From positions 4,216,001 to 4,280,000 of the forward strand of contig NZ_JAUSXM010000001.1 in assembly GCF_030815985.1 (NCBI RefSeq): a stretch of 64,000 nt of DNA, given 5' to 3'. The DNA is from Paenibacillus sp. W2I17 (GTDB lineage Bacteria; Bacillota; Bacilli; Paenibacillales; Paenibacillaceae). The position numbers and the translations under genes were made by a program. The notes beneath the pieces are model-generated. The model saw nothing but the letters and a program-made list of their open reading frames with translations, was not told where the DNA came from and did no database searches. Below are positions 25,713 through 39,721 of this stretch, in pieces. Position 1 is the first letter of the stretch; each line of letters begins with the position of its first letter.

Positions 25713-27395
25713 GTGACTTTACAAGTATTTCCACTGATATCTAACGGTGATCATACCCGTGACCTATATGCAAGATTCAAGACATCCGAAGTTCTCGATC
25801 AAGCGTCTTTTTTTTCCCCATTCGTATTAACAGACTCACATCTTCTGCTCATCTGTACTGGCGGTGAAGCCGATATCCGTATTGGGCATAGGCAAATCAT
25901 GCCACAATCGGCAAGATGTATCTGATCCTGCCAGGAACAGCGATAGAATATACCGCCGGATGAGGTACATCCTTTACAGGGCATCGCGATATATTTTGAT
26001 ATGTTGAAGCCTCTCTCAGAAATCAACAAAACCACTTCCGGATCTACTGTAATGGAGGTATACCAAAAAGGGTTACTTCATTCGTCTTATGCTGATGAGT
26101 TACCGCATGAACTTTTTCAGGAATGTACCAAAATTGCCTCGCAGCTCCATGAATGCATCTCTGTACCTCAAGAAAATCGTCCATTTCGTATTCAGACTTT
26201 GATGCATGAGTTGTTAACCCAGGTGTATGCCCCGCCCAAAGAGAGTACATTAGGGGATTCGGAGCATATCTCTGCTTTGGATCAAACGCTTGAACTTATT
26301 GAGCTTGGATATGCGGAGTATCTTTCTCGTGAAGTTCTTGCCGGAGTGGCAGGCATGAGTGTATGGCACTATTCGCGGGTATTCAAAAACCGCACTGGCA
26401 TCAGTCCCATGGAATACGTGAATAGCATCCGCATGGACCGGGCCAAAGAGATGCTGCTCGTCCCCGGCCAAACCATCAAACATATCGCCTCACAGGTTGG
26501 TTTTCAGGACGAGTTTTACTTTAGTCGCAAATTCAAAAAATATGTTGGCGTGTCTCCCTCTACCTATCAACGGCAGAAACGCAGTAAAATTGCTGCTCTC
26601 TCCTTCGGAACCACTGGCCATCTGCTGGCATTACAGATCATCCCCCATGCGGCATTGATCGATAACCGACGTGATCAACACAGGAATCTGTTTTTCTCGA
26701 ATATCCCTTATCATCTGGGACGTAGCAAACGCATGAATCCTCATATCTGGCAAACCAACGTTGAGTTGTTGATGCAAGCGAGCCCGGACCTCATACTCTG
26801 TAATGAGTACGAAGCCTATACGTTAAAAAGAACACTGCAGCGAATTGCTCCTACCATCGTTATCCCATGGAAAGGATTGAGCTGGCGGGAACACTTCGTA
26901 CAAGTTGCCTCCATTGTGGGACAGCAACAAGATGCTCAGCTGTGGTTGGAGCAGTATGATGACAAAGTAGCCCATGCCAAAGAGCAGCTTAGTCATCTAA
27001 TGGGTAAGGATACGGTCTCCATCATTCATATCATGATGGGTCATCTGTTAATCTACGGGCGACGCAATGGGGGCGCTGTTCTATATAACGACCTGGGCTT
27101 GTCCCCTTCACACGATTTGCTTCCAGGGCAAGTCTATCGTGCATTGGATGAACAGGAGTTGCCTCAAATGGTTGGAGATCGCATGTTACTGATTGTGGAC
27201 CAGGACTCAGAATCCCAGCAACGTTGGCATAAACTACAACATACTCAGCTATGGCAACAATTGATGCCCGTGCAGAACAAGCATGTATATCTGCTAGATG
27301 AAATGCCTTGGTTGGATTATTCACCATATGCTCATGATCAAATTATTGATGAAACCATCAAACTTTTTCGTGGCACTCAGCACATTAATCCATGA
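25713..27395 (+). pseudogene. AraC regulator fused to a siderophore-binding-like domain, interrupted by two compensating frameshifts
   Basis: The reading frame starts at GTG 25713 behind AAGGAGGG and codes for a cupin-like AraC sensor. It stops at TGA 25923. The +1-related frame between about 25910 and 25960 continues the protein (GKMYLILPGTAIEYT). The original frame resumes at 25953 (PPDEVHPLQGIAIYFDM) and stays open to 27395. The downstream part has an AraC double helix-turn-helix (26270-26580, VLAGVAGMSVWHYSRVFKN, IKHIASQVGFQDEFYFSRKF). A FeuA/FhuD-like binding domain follows (26600-27390), the layout of B. subtilis Btr-like iron regulators. Either a recent mutation, an assembly error, or a shortened product from ATG 26001. 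A Fur box lies upstream. Confidence 0.75.
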
Positions 27396-27455
27396 CTGGA
27401 TAGCACAGAAGGCTATGTCTCCCCCAACATGAGACCGCTACAATATAAAGTGTAC

Positions 27456-27470
27456 TGAGAATCAATATCA
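27456..27470. promoter_or_regulatory. Fur-box-like operator before the siderophore-binding gene
   Basis: TGAGAATCAATATCA matches TGATAATNATTATCA at all but two constrained positions and lies 22 bases before the ATG at 27493. Confidence 0.6.
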
Positions 27471-27492
27471 TTAGAAACACAGGGGGATTATG

Positions 27493-28539
27493 ATGTACAA
27501 ACAGCATTATGTCAAAATAACGGGGATCCTGTTCATACTCGCCATGTTACTTGTTGCGTGTGGGCAGACACCTGCAAGCACTTCGCAGCAATCTGCAGAT
27601 GGCGTAAAATCAGCTGCGGGGACAGATGGGGACTCATCCACTGAATCAGCTACTAAGACCGTGGAGAGCGCCAATGGCAGCAAAGAAATCCCGGCACATC
27701 CCGAACGGATTGTGTCCATTAATATGGAGGACATTCTCCTCTCCTTGGAGGTACCACTGGTACTTGCTACACCTATTGGCCGGCAAGATTACCTGAATGA
27801 GCAACTTGAAGCCCAAGGCGTGGGTGTCGAACCCATTAATGAAAGTGTCAATTTTGAAGCTGTAGTCAGCGCCAATCCGGACCTTATTATTGCCAATGCC
27901 AGTTTGGATGCCAAAATTCTCGAACAACTCGAGAAAATCGCGCCTACGATCACTTATGATCGCCGTAATTGGCAGGAATCTATCGTACAGGTAGCTACTG
28001 CACTGGATATTGAAGAGCGGGCTGAACAGCTTTTACAAAAAAATAAAGATCAGGTAACTGAAGCTCAGAAGCTCGCAGCCGATATCACCAAGACCAAACC
28101 TACAGCTGCATTCCTGCGCCTGGAAGAGAAAGATATGCGTTTGTTCTTCTCGTCCATTCCATCCACGCCATTCCCAGCTTCTAGTTATGTAGGAGCGGGT
28201 TATGAAATTGGATTCACTCCCGATGCTCTCGTTACCAAACTCGAGGCGGAGAATCCGGATCGGATGAATGCCAGTATCTCGGTTGAGCTTTTGCCTGAAA
28301 TCAAAGCAGACTATCTGTTTATCGTGTCTATTAGTTCAGATGGGTCAGCTGAAGCGTTGCAAAAAACAAAAGATGAACTCAACGAAATCCAGCAACTCCA
28401 AGTATGGAAAGGCCTACCCGCTGTCCAGAATGGTCATGTCTATGTCCTCAATGCTAAGAAATGGCTCATTGATGGCCCCATTGCCGAATCGCTCAAACGT
28501 AATGAAATACTCGAAGTTCTTGGAGTATCTGCTCCATAA
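27493..28539 (+). CDS. Iron-siderophore-binding lipoprotein (FeuA/YfiY-like)
   Basis: 348 residues. The signal peptide ends in lipobox LLVAC, followed by a Ser/Thr-rich linker and a helical-backbone cluster A binding protein (KEIPAHPERIVSINMEDILLSL near residue 63, NPDLIIANASLDAKI, ATALDIEERAEQLL). Such proteins capture ferric hydroxamate or catecholate siderophores for FecCD-type importers. No permease or ATPase gene is adjacent, so it must share a transporter encoded elsewhere. ATG 27493 fits AGGGGG better than ATG 27490. The Fur-box-like site and the preceding AraC/binding-protein gene support iron control. Confidence 0.88.
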   Translation: MYKQHYVKITGILFILAMLLVACGQTPASTSQQSADGVKSAAGTDGDSSTESATKTVESANGSKEIPAHPERIVSINMEDILLSLEVPLVLATPIGRQDYLNEQLEAQGVGVEPINESVNFEAVVSANPDLIIANASLDAKILEQLEKIAPTITYDRRNWQESIVQVATALDIEERAEQLLQKNKDQVTEAQKLAADITKTKPTAAFLRLEEKDMRLFFSSIPSTPFPASSYVGAGYEIGFTPDALVTKLEAENPDRMNASISVELLPEIKADYLFIVSISSDGSAEALQKTKDELNEIQQLQVWKGLPAVQNGHVYVLNAKKWLIDGPIAESLKRNEILEVLGVSAP

Positions 28540-28575
28540 TAGTAAACATACCTTCTGTTTCATCCACAACAAACA

Positions 28576-28611
28576 AAAGGAGATTCACCAAATTTTCGGT
28601 GGATCTCCTTT
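28576..28611 (+). terminator. Terminator-like hairpin after the siderophore-binding gene
   Basis: AAAGGAGAT..CACC pairs with GGTG..ATCTCCTTT (13 of 14 pairs) around AAATTTTC, 37 bases after the stop. The following T-tract is weak. Confidence 0.65.
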
Positions 28612-28681
28612 ATATTTAATATTCCATATGGTCTCATTCAGCACTTCTTCATTCCAGTAATTCTTCATTCACATCAGGCTT

Positions 28682-29287
28682 CTAATATATTTTAAAGTTT
28701 TGGGCTGTTTCGATCCCAAGCGCACTCTGGATAAACGTATTAGCCACTTTCTCTACAGGTACAGGATTAAATCCAATAAAGAAATCCTTATATTTTTCCG
28801 CCGACTCTACAAACAGATTAGGACTAACCGAATTCAAACGAATGCCTCTTGGCAACTCATACGCTGCCGCTTTGGCAAACGAATCAATAGCCCCATTGAC
28901 CATAGCGCTTGATGCGCCTTTCTCAATAGGGTGGTCTTGTATAATGCCACTGACCAGCGTGAAACTCCCCTTGTCGTTAATATAATGCTGACCAATCAAT
29001 ACGATATTAACCTGCCCAAGCAGTTTTCCCTGCACGCTAATCATATTGCTCTCAGGTGTAAGTTCTTCGAGTTTCGCATAATGGGTCTGGCCGGCCGACA
29101 CAATGACGTAATCAATATTTCTCACCGTTTCAAAGAGAGTAGTAATACTCTCTGTCGAAGTCATATCCACCTGAACATCCCCGGATTGTCTACCTGCTGT
29201 AATAACCTCAACGGAATAATCTCTCAGTTTCGCAACAACAGCTTTACCTAACGTTCCGTTTCCGCCAATGACCAGAGCTCTTTTCAT
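28682..29287 (-). CDS. Short-chain dehydrogenase/reductase-like protein lacking the usual active site
   Basis: 201 residues. The Rossmann nucleotide motif GGNGTLG (8-14), VDMTS and YVIVSAGQ mark the SDR fold, and PRGIRLNSVSPN is the usual C-terminal block. At the catalytic position, where YxxxK is expected, the sequence is SSAMVNGAIDSFAKA, so the Tyr-Lys pair is missing although a Ser remains in LVSG. It may be a catalytically altered reductase or an NAD(P)-binding sensor. ATG 29287 is behind AAGGAGG. Stands alone after the iron locus. Confidence 0.85.
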   Translation of the reverse strand: MKRALVIGGNGTLGKAVVAKLRDYSVEVITAGRQSGDVQVDMTSTESITTLFETVRNIDYVIVSAGQTHYAKLEELTPESNMISVQGKLLGQVNIVLIGQHYINDKGSFTLVSGIIQDHPIEKGASSAMVNGAIDSFAKAAAYELPRGIRLNSVSPNLFVESAEKYKDFFIGFNPVPVEKVANTFIQSALGIETAQNFKIY

Positions 29288-29422
29288 TACTGTTTGTCCT
29301 CCTTTATAAATAAATGCCGTTAATCAGATACGAATTGTTCTATTTATTAAAACAAAGATTTCATCCTTAATCAAATGACAATTGACCCTATTTTAAATAG
29401 ATTACACTTATTCTTTTTAACA

Positions 29423-29453
29423 CAAAAAAAAGCCCTTGCTATAAGCAAAGACT
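29423..29453 (-). terminator. Terminator of the rRNA-tRNA operon
   Basis: Minus-strand stem AGTCTTTGC/GCAAGGGCT (with G-U pairs) followed by eight T residues, 20 bases after the last tRNA. Confidence 0.85.
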
Positions 29454-29472
29454 CTTCTATATGTTACTAGGA

Positions 29473-29543
29473 AGCGGGTGATGGGAATCGAACCCACGCT
29501 ATTAGCTTGGAAGGCTAAAGTTCTACCATTGAACTACACCCGC
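29473..29543 (-). tRNA. tRNA-Gly (anticodon TCC)
   Basis: Cloverleaf with acceptor GCGGGTG/CACCCGC, anticodon loop CTTCCAA and T-loop GGTTCGATTCC. CCA is not encoded. Last gene of the tRNA array. Confidence 0.95.
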
Positions 29544-29554
29544 AAATAAAAAAA

Positions 29555-29628
29555 TCGGGATGACACGATTTGAACATGCGACCCCCTGGTCCCAAACCAG
29601 GTGCTCTACCAAGCTGAGCTACATCCCG
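29555..29628 (-). tRNA. tRNA-Pro (anticodon TGG)
   Basis: Acceptor CGGGATG/CATCCCG, anticodon loop TTTGGGA, T-loop TTCAAATC. CCA not encoded. Confidence 0.95.
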
Positions 29629-29644
29629 ATATATATGAAAATAA

Positions 29645-29721
29645 TGGCGCGCCCTGAGAGATTCGAACTCCCGGCCTTTTGATTCGTAGTCAAACGCTCT
29701 ATCCAGCTGAGCTAAGGGCGC
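29645..29721 (-). tRNA. tRNA-Arg (anticodon ACG)
   Basis: Acceptor GCGCCCT/AGGGCGC, anticodon loop CTACGAA; discriminator G and CCA encoded. The A34 is normally deaminated to inosine to read CGN codons. Confidence 0.95.
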
Positions 29722-29727
29722 AAATAT

Positions 29728-29802
29728 TGGAGCGGAAGACGGGAATCGAACCCGCGACCCTCGCCTTGGCAAGGCGATGCTCTACCGCTGAGCCACTTCC
29801 GC
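29728..29802 (-). tRNA. tRNA-Gly (anticodon GCC)
   Basis: Acceptor GCGGAAG/CTTCCGC, anticodon loop TTGCCAA, CCA encoded. Second glycine tRNA of the array. Confidence 0.95.
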
Positions 29803-29810
29803 AAAACATA

Positions 29811-29898
<88 letters not shown>

Positions 29899-29907
29899 AA
29901 AATATAA

Positions 29908-29983
29908 TGGTGAGTCATGAAGGGCTCGAACCTTCGACACCCTGATTAAAAGTCAGGTGCTCTACCAACTGAGCTAATGACTC
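29908..29983 (-). tRNA. tRNA-Lys (anticodon TTT)
   Basis: Acceptor GAGTCAT/ATGACTC, anticodon loop CTTTTAA, CCA encoded. Confidence 0.95.
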
Positions 29984-29992
29984 GTAATGAAA

Positions 29993-30067
29993 TGGCTGGG
30001 GATATAGGATTTGAACCTATGCATGACGGAGTCAAAGTCCGTTGCCTTACCGCTTGGCTAATCCCCA
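29993..30067 (-). tRNA. tRNA-Gln (anticodon TTG)
   Basis: Acceptor TGGGGAT/ATCCCCA, anticodon loop CTTTGAC, discriminator G and CCA encoded. Confidence 0.95.
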
Positions 30068-30078
30068 TTAAAAAATCA

Positions 30079-30155
30079 TGGGGCGATCGAGGGGAATTGA
30101 ACCCCCGAATGCCGGATCCACAAACCGGTGCGTTAACCACTTCGCCACGATCGCC
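30079..30155 (-). tRNA. tRNA-His (anticodon GTG)
   Basis: Acceptor GCGATCG/CGATCGC with the extra 5' G(-1) opposite discriminator C that marks histidine tRNA. Anticodon loop TTGTGGA, CCA encoded. Confidence 0.95.
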
Positions 30156-30199
30156 ATAGAGTAAGCCATTCATCCACTAAGAGAATCTTAGTATTAACA

Positions 30200-30229
30200 A
30201 TTTTACTTGTAATATACATTCTATCACAA
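30200..30229 (-). promoter_or_regulatory. Possible internal promoter for the last eight tRNAs
   Basis: In the only long gap of the array (30156-30251), the minus strand has TTGTGA (30224-30229), an 18-base spacer and TAAAAT (30200-30205) before tRNA-His. A small hairpin (30176-30192) lies between it and the tRNA. Confidence 0.35.
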
Positions 30230-30251
30230 ATTCAGATGTAAATACTAAAAA

Positions 30252-30327
<76 letters not shown>

Positions 30328-30350
30328 ACGGTGTATATTTAATTAAAAAA

Positions 30351-30428
30351 TGGCGGAACCGACGGGATTCGAACCCGCGATCTCCTGCGTGACAGGCAGG
30401 CATGTTAGGCCAACTACACCACGGTTCC
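30351..30428 (-). tRNA. tRNA-Asp (anticodon GTC)
   Basis: Acceptor GGAACCG/CGGTTCC, anticodon loop CTGTCAC, discriminator G and CCA encoded. Confidence 0.95.
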
Positions 30429-30455
30429 AGATCACTTTCTCAAAGGAAAGTATAA

Positions 30456-30529
<74 letters not shown>

Positions 30530-30546
30530 TCGTTATAAAGTTTATA

Positions 30547-30622
30547 TGGTGGAGGCTGAGGGGATCGAACCCCCGACCCTCTGCTTGTAAGGCAGATGCT
30601 CTCCCAGCTGAGCTAAGCCTCC
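30547..30622 (-). tRNA. tRNA-Val (anticodon TAC)
   Basis: Acceptor GGAGGCT/AGCCTCC, anticodon loop CTTACAA, CCA encoded. Confidence 0.95.
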
Positions 30623-30628
30623 ATATTA

Positions 30629-30700
30629 TGACCCGTAGGGGATTCGAACCCCTGTTACCTCCGTGAAAGGGAGGTGTCTTAACCCCTTGACCAACGGGCC
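30629..30700 (-). tRNA. tRNA-Glu (anticodon TTC)
   Basis: Acceptor GGCCCGT/ACGGGTC with one G-U pair, anticodon loop CTTTCAC. CCA not encoded. Confidence 0.95.
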
Positions 30701-30716
30701 TTGCTAAAAAATTATC

Positions 30717-30808
30717 TGGCGGAGAGAGAGGGATTCGAACCCTCGAGACGCTTGTGACGCCTACACGATTTCCAATCGTGCTCCTTCGGCCAGCTCGGAC
30801 ACCTCTCC
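30717..30808 (-). tRNA. tRNA-Ser (anticodon GGA)
   Basis: Class II tRNA with a long variable arm, acceptor GGAGAGG/TCTCTCC, anticodon loop TTGGAAA, discriminator G and CCA encoded. Confidence 0.95.
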
Positions 30809-30811
30809 ATA

Positions 30812-30887
30812 TGGCTCCCCGAACAGGGCTCGAACCTGTGACAACTCGATTAACAGTCGAGTGCTCTACCAACTGAGCTATCAGGGA
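30812..30887 (-). tRNA. tRNA-Asn (anticodon GTT)
   Basis: Acceptor TCCCTGA/TCGGGGA, anticodon loop CTGTTAA, discriminator G and CCA encoded. Confidence 0.95.
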
Positions 30888-30888
30888 A

Positions 30889-30964
30889 TGGTGGAGCCAA
30901 GCGGGATCGAACCGCTGACCTCCTGCTTGCAAGGCAGGCGCTCTCCCAGCTGAGCTATGGCCCC
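30889..30964 (-). tRNA. tRNA-Ala (anticodon TGC)
   Basis: Acceptor GGGGCCA/TGGCTCC with the G3-U70 identity pair, anticodon loop CTTGCAA, CCA encoded. It lies after 5S rather than in the 16S-23S spacer. Confidence 0.95.
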
Positions 30965-30997
30965 ATACACTGTGTATTTCTTGTTGTGGTCTTGCTA

Positions 30998-31071
30998 TGG
31001 GCCCTGGTGGACTCGAACCACCGGCCTCACCCTTATCAGAGGTGCGCTCTAACCAACTGAGCTAAGGGCCC
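30998..31071 (-). tRNA. tRNA-Ile (anticodon GAT)
   Basis: Acceptor GGGCCCT/AGGGCCC, anticodon loop CTGATAA. First tRNA after 5S; CCA not encoded. Confidence 0.95.
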
Positions 31072-31130
31072 TAATATATATCCCTTATTCCTTGGCAAGG
31101 GGGGCAAAAAAAATACCCCAAAGGGAAATC

Positions 31131-31247
31131 GCTTGGCGGCATCCTACTCTCCCAGGACCCTGCGGTCCAAGTACCATCGGCGCTAGAGGGCTTAACGGTC
31201 GTGTTCGGGATGGGTACGTGTGGAACCCCTCCGCCATCGCCACCAAA
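31131..31247 (-). rRNA. rrf: 5S ribosomal RNA
   Basis: About 117 bases on the minus strand from TTTGGTGGCGAT to GATGCCGCCAAGC. It includes CCCATCCCGAACACG and the terminal helix formed by its two ends. It lies between 23S and tRNA-Ile. Confidence 0.95.
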
Positions 31248-31323
31248 CGCATAGCTTACATTTCAGAGATCGTTCTCTGAAAACTAGATTCGAAACGAAA
31301 CATGCGAATTATCACTTGCTATT

Positions 31324-36109
<4,786 letters not shown>

Positions 36110-36233
36110 AGTATTGAAAAGAGCGATAAGCTCATTTTGAATCTGACGAGATTAAAAATCTCATTTGTGCTCCAGCCGATTCAAGCCAAGGCTTGTCTCC
36201 AACTTTCGCGTTCATTCTGCAAGCAGAATGTTT

Positions 36234-36248
36234 ACTCACTCGTTGTTC
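36234..36248 (-). repeat. 16S precursor processing-stem arm
   Basis: ACTCACTCGTTGTTC here is the exact reverse complement of 34484-34498 on the other side of 16S. The two arms would pair in the transcript as the RNase III-type processing stem. A GATCTTTGAAAACTGA antiterminator-like box adjoins it. Confidence 0.7.
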
Positions 36249-36307
36249 AGTTTTCAAAGATCAAACTTGTTTTGTTACCGAATGTTGTTCTCTTCAGCAA
36301 CTCTTAT

Positions 36308-36336
36308 ATAATATCATGTCCGAACCAACTTTGCAA
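36308..36336 (-). promoter_or_regulatory. rrn promoter P2
   Basis: Minus strand: TTGCAA (36331-36336), 17-base spacer, TATTAT (36308-36313). It lies about 200 bases before 16S. Confidence 0.75.
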
Positions 36337-36418
36337 GCTCTTTTTTTTAAGTTTCTTTCGAAGCTTATTTCATTTGCTTGCCGCACCGTGTAAACCGTGT
36401 TTTCTTGGCCGGAATTAG

Positions 36419-36447
36419 AATATATCATGTACAGATTTCAATTGCAA
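36419..36447 (-). promoter_or_regulatory. rrn promoter P1
   Basis: Minus strand: TTGCAA (36442-36447), 17-base spacer, TATATT (36419-36424). It shares the ACATGATAT stretch around the -10 with P2, 111 bases away. The remainder of the gap to the arginase gene (36448-36724) shows no gene or clear terminator. Confidence 0.75.
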
Positions 36448-36724
36448 GTCTTTTTTTTAAAATGATAATCACCCCACATCATCAGCACGATATGTAATCT
36501 GACGCTCCTGTACTATAGAAATAACTCTCAGCATCCTCATTACGGCACTTCTAATATACTTATCCATTAAACATAACCAGGGAAGCCACTTCCACTACGA
36601 TTGCAGTGAACAATTGATTGTGTACTAGCCCCGGTTTTCAGAGATCACATTTTTCTTTCCTTCTATAATAAATAAAGTACACTTCTCAGGCACAGCTTAC
36701 ACACTCCGCTTCACTTCTCAGTGC

Positions 36725-37690
36725 TTACAATATGCGCTTACCAAGTAACGAAGCAATCAGTTCCACACCAAGTCGTGCCGTGTGTCTATTGCGATCCAAC
36801 AACGGATTCACCTCAACCAGTTCCATGGACGTAACTTGATTTGTGGAAGCAAGCATCTCCAATGCATAATGTGCTTCTCGGTAATTCAAACCACCCGGTA
36901 CTGGTGTGCCTACACCTGGAGCTTCACGTGGATCCAGACAATCCAGGTCAAAGCTGACATGAATACCATCTGTCCCTTTTCCAGCTATAGCTATTGCCTG
37001 CTCAATAACTTGCTGTATTCCCATCCGGTCAATATCATGCATCGTAAATGCTCGGATTCCCAGTCCCTTAATCTGCTCTCTCTCATACTCATCCAGATCA
37101 CGCAGACCAATATAGACCAAGTTGGACGGATCAATAAACGCGCCTGCTCCAGCAATGTGTGACAGATTGAATGCAGTATGCCCCAAGGATGCAGCCACAC
37201 TCATCCCATGCATATTACCGGTCAAGCTGCGTTCTTCCGTATTCAAGTCTGCATGCGCATCAAACCAGATCACACCCAAATTCGAATAGTGCGCTGTTAG
37301 CCCGGCAAAAGTACCAATTGCTACACTATGATCTCCCCCAAGTACAAGTGGAAAAGCTCCCTCCTCTACTGCACATGATACTTCACTACACACCTTCTCA
37401 CTGACCTGACGTACCTCATTTAAGTGTTTTACACGATTTCGCTCAATAGGGGCAGCGGGTTCAGAAGGACAATCTACCCGCACTTCTTTGGAAAGCACTA
37501 GCCCAAGACTCGCAATCTCCCGCTTCAGTCCAGCTGTAATCAATTCATCCGGCCCCAACTCTGCTCCACCTCTTGCTCCACCGAGTCCAAAAGGAACCTT
37601 AATGATAGCAATATTACGTCGCACAGATGTTTGACTTGTATCAATAGAAGTATCTTTTATTCCACCATGGACATCATCATCATTTTTCAT
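36725..37690 (-). CDS. rocF: Arginase
   Basis: Converts arginine to ornithine and urea. The 321-residue ureohydrolase has the manganese-binding motifs [19 protein letters not shown] and SFDLDCLDP. The arginase-type block [13 protein letters not shown] distinguishes it from agmatinase. ATG 37690 (MKNDDD) follows GAGGGAG; ATG 37708 has no such site. The start overlaps the end of rocD by 11 bases, so the two are translated together. Its product ornithine is the substrate of RocD. Confidence 0.93.
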   Translation of the reverse strand: MKNDDDVHGGIKDTSIDTSQTSVRRNIAIIKVPFGLGGARGGAELGPDELITAGLKREIASLGLVLSKEVRVDCPSEPAAPIERNRVKHLNEVRQVSEKVCSEVSCAVEEGAFPLVLGGDHSVAIGTFAGLTAHYSNLGVIWFDAHADLNTEERSLTGNMHGMSVAASLGHTAFNLSHIAGAGAFIDPSNLVYIGLRDLDEYEREQIKGLGIRAFTMHDIDRMGIQQVIEQAIAIAGKGTDGIHVSFDLDCLDPREAPGVGTPVPGGLNYREAHYALEMLASTNQVTSMELVEVNPLLDRNRHTARLGVELIASLLGKRIL

Positions 37691-38900
37691 GTAGGTCAGC
37701 TCCCTCATTGTTGATCAATACCTGCTCAATTCTCTCCAGTGCCCAATCAATCTCGGACTCTTTAATCGTCAGTGGTGGAGCAAATCGAATGGTTGTCTCA
37801 TGGGTTTCTTTACACAGCAGTCCAGTAGACATCAACCGCTCACAATAAGGACGGGCTGGCTCATGCAATTCAACACCTATAAATAAGCCTTTCCCCCGAA
37901 TATCCCGTATGGCTGAACTACGAATATCTCGAAGTCTTTTCATAAAATAGTTCCCCAGACGCTCCGATCGCTCGGCAAGCTTCTCATCTTCAAGAACTTT
38001 CAGAGCTGCTATAGCCACGGCGCAAGCGAGTGGGTTACCCCCAAACGTAGAACCATGAGACCCCGGCTCAAACAAATCAAGTATCTCCGCATCAGCAGCG
38101 ATAGCCGAGATGGGCATGACTCCTCCCCCCAGCGCTTTGCCCATAATCCAGATGTCTGGTTCAACACCTTCCCAGTCGGAGGCAAAACGGCGACCTGTTC
38201 TTCCAAATCCGGTCTGGATCTCATCAGATACAGTCAAAACCTGCTGGCTCTTACACAGAGCAAAAGCTTCAGCCAAATATCCAGCAGGCGGGATAACGAT
38301 TCCAGCTTCGCCCTGAATAGGCTCTACAAGAAAACCAGCCGTATTTGGCGTAATGGCCTTTTTCAGCGCTTCTATATCTCCATAGGGAATAATCCGGAAT
38401 CCAGGTGTGAACGGTCCAAAATCTTTTTTATACTCCGCTGAAGAAGAAAAGGATGTAACCGTCAGAGTTCTTCCGTGAAAGTTACCAGAGCATACGATGA
38501 TTTCGGCTTGATTCTCCGGTACACCTTTGCAACGATAGGCCCATCTACGTACCGCCTTCACCGCAGTCTCTACCGCTTCCGCTCCTGTATTCATGGCGAG
38601 AATCTTCGATTTCCCCGTGAATTGTGAGAGTTTCTGATAAAAAAGAGAAGCTGAGCTGCTGTGGAATGCCCGAGATGTCAGCGTAACCTGATCTGCCTGA
38701 TCCTTGAGCGCTTGTATGATCACAGGATGTCTGTGACCATGATTCAATGCAGAGTATGCACTTAACATATCCATATAACGGCAGCCTTCAGGGTCTTCCA
38801 CCCATACCCCTTCCGCCTGTTCAATAACAATAGGGAGTGGATGATAATTAGGTGCAGCATAACGCTCCGACCAATCAATTAACATTTTGGAATCTGACAT
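37680..38900 (-). CDS. rocD: Ornithine aminotransferase
   Basis: PLP enzyme turning ornithine and 2-oxoglutarate into glutamate semialdehyde and glutamate. 406 residues of class III aminotransferase: [59 protein letters not shown] and the PLP lysine in [11 protein letters not shown] 38900 (MSDSKML) is preceded by AAAGGTG. A putative GntR operator lies 26 bases upstream. Confidence 0.95.
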   Translation of the reverse strand: MSDSKMLIDWSERYAAPNYHPLPIVIEQAEGVWVEDPEGCRYMDMLSAYSALNHGHRHPVIIQALKDQADQVTLTSRAFHSSSASLFYQKLSQFTGKSKILAMNTGAEAVETAVKAVRRWAYRCKGVPENQAEIIVCSGNFHGRTLTVTSFSSSAEYKKDFGPFTPGFRIIPYGDIEALKKAITPNTAGFLVEPIQGEAGIVIPPAGYLAEAFALCKSQQVLTVSDEIQTGFGRTGRRFASDWEGVEPDIWIMGKALGGGVMPISAIAADAEILDLFEPGSHGSTFGGNPLACAVAIAALKVLEDEKLAERSERLGNYFMKRLRDIRSSAIRDIRGKGLFIGVELHEPARPYCERLMSTGLLCKETHETTIRFAPPLTIKESEIDWALERIEQVLINNEGADLHEK

Positions 38901-38925
38901 ACACACCCAACACCTTTCCAAAATA

Positions 38926-38941
38926 TTGTATACAAAATACA
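38926..38941. promoter_or_regulatory. Putative GntR operator before rocD
   Basis: TTGTATACAAAATACA contains the palindrome TTGTATACAA. An almost identical copy precedes the binding-protein gene at 40587-40602, in the same orientation, so one regulator probably controls both. Confidence 0.6.
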
Positions 38942-39041
38942 ATAACAATGTATGCGATGCCATCCCCATTTACGACTACATCTCTCTTTTTCCACTCCAG
39001 CCTACTCCAAGCCTTTCTCGAATCCAATCCTTTATCAATAG

Positions 39042-39698
39042 TTAGCGAGAAGTAGACAGTCTACGTTCCAACCACGAGAGTAAATTAGCCAGTGTAAATG
39101 TGATTATAAAATAGAGGCCGGCGGCAACAAGCAGCGGAGCAAGCGGCTGGAACGTAACACCCTGAATCGTTCTGGCCGTGTATATAATCTCGGCTATGCC
39201 GATCATGGAGACAAGCGAAGAATCTTTAATGATAATAATGAATTCATTGCCGATAGCTGGAAGCATGTTACGAAAAGCCTGCGGCAGTATAATATAGCGA
39301 AGTGTCATACCATGTGTCATACCAAGGGAGCGCGAAGCCTCGGTCTGTCCTTTATCAATCGCCTGAATCCCGGCCCTGAACACCTCTGCCATATAAGCCG
39401 AGCTATTCATCGTCAGAGCTACCACCCCCGACATAAATGCCGGCAAGTTCACACCTACAACCGTCAGACCATAATGAATAATAAGAATCTGTACCAGCAT
39501 TGGTGTTCCTCGAATGAGTTCAATATACGCCGAAGCCACAAATTTAAATGGCCATATTCGGGATATTCGCATTAATGCCATGATCACACCAAGTAACGTA
39601 CCAAACAATACACCGAAGAAGGAAAGTTCAAGCGTGACCCACGCACTTCGTGCATAATCCTGCCAATGTTCTAATAGAAAGGAAAAATCTAAATTCAC
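39042..39698 (-). CDS. Polar amino-acid ABC transporter permease (HisM/GlnP type)
   Basis: 218 residues with about five helices. It carries the family block IELIRGTPMLVQILIIHYGL and the coupling loop EASRSLGMTHGMTLRYIILPQAFR. GTG 39698 is behind GAGGGAT, 23 bases after the binding-protein gene. Probable substrate arginine or ornithine, from the neighbouring catabolic genes. No ATPase gene is in the unit. Confidence 0.93.
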   Translation of the reverse strand: MNLDFSFLLEHWQDYARSAWVTLELSFFGVLFGTLLGVIMALMRISRIWPFKFVASAYIELIRGTPMLVQILIIHYGLTVVGVNLPAFMSGVVALTMNSSAYMAEVFRAGIQAIDKGQTEASRSLGMTHGMTLRYIILPQAFRNMLPAIGNEFIIIIKDSSLVSMIGIAEIIYTARTIQGVTFQPLAPLLVAAGLYFIITFTLANLLSWLERRLSTSR

Positions 39699-39721
39699 GG
39701 CATATCCCTCACTCGTCCGGT

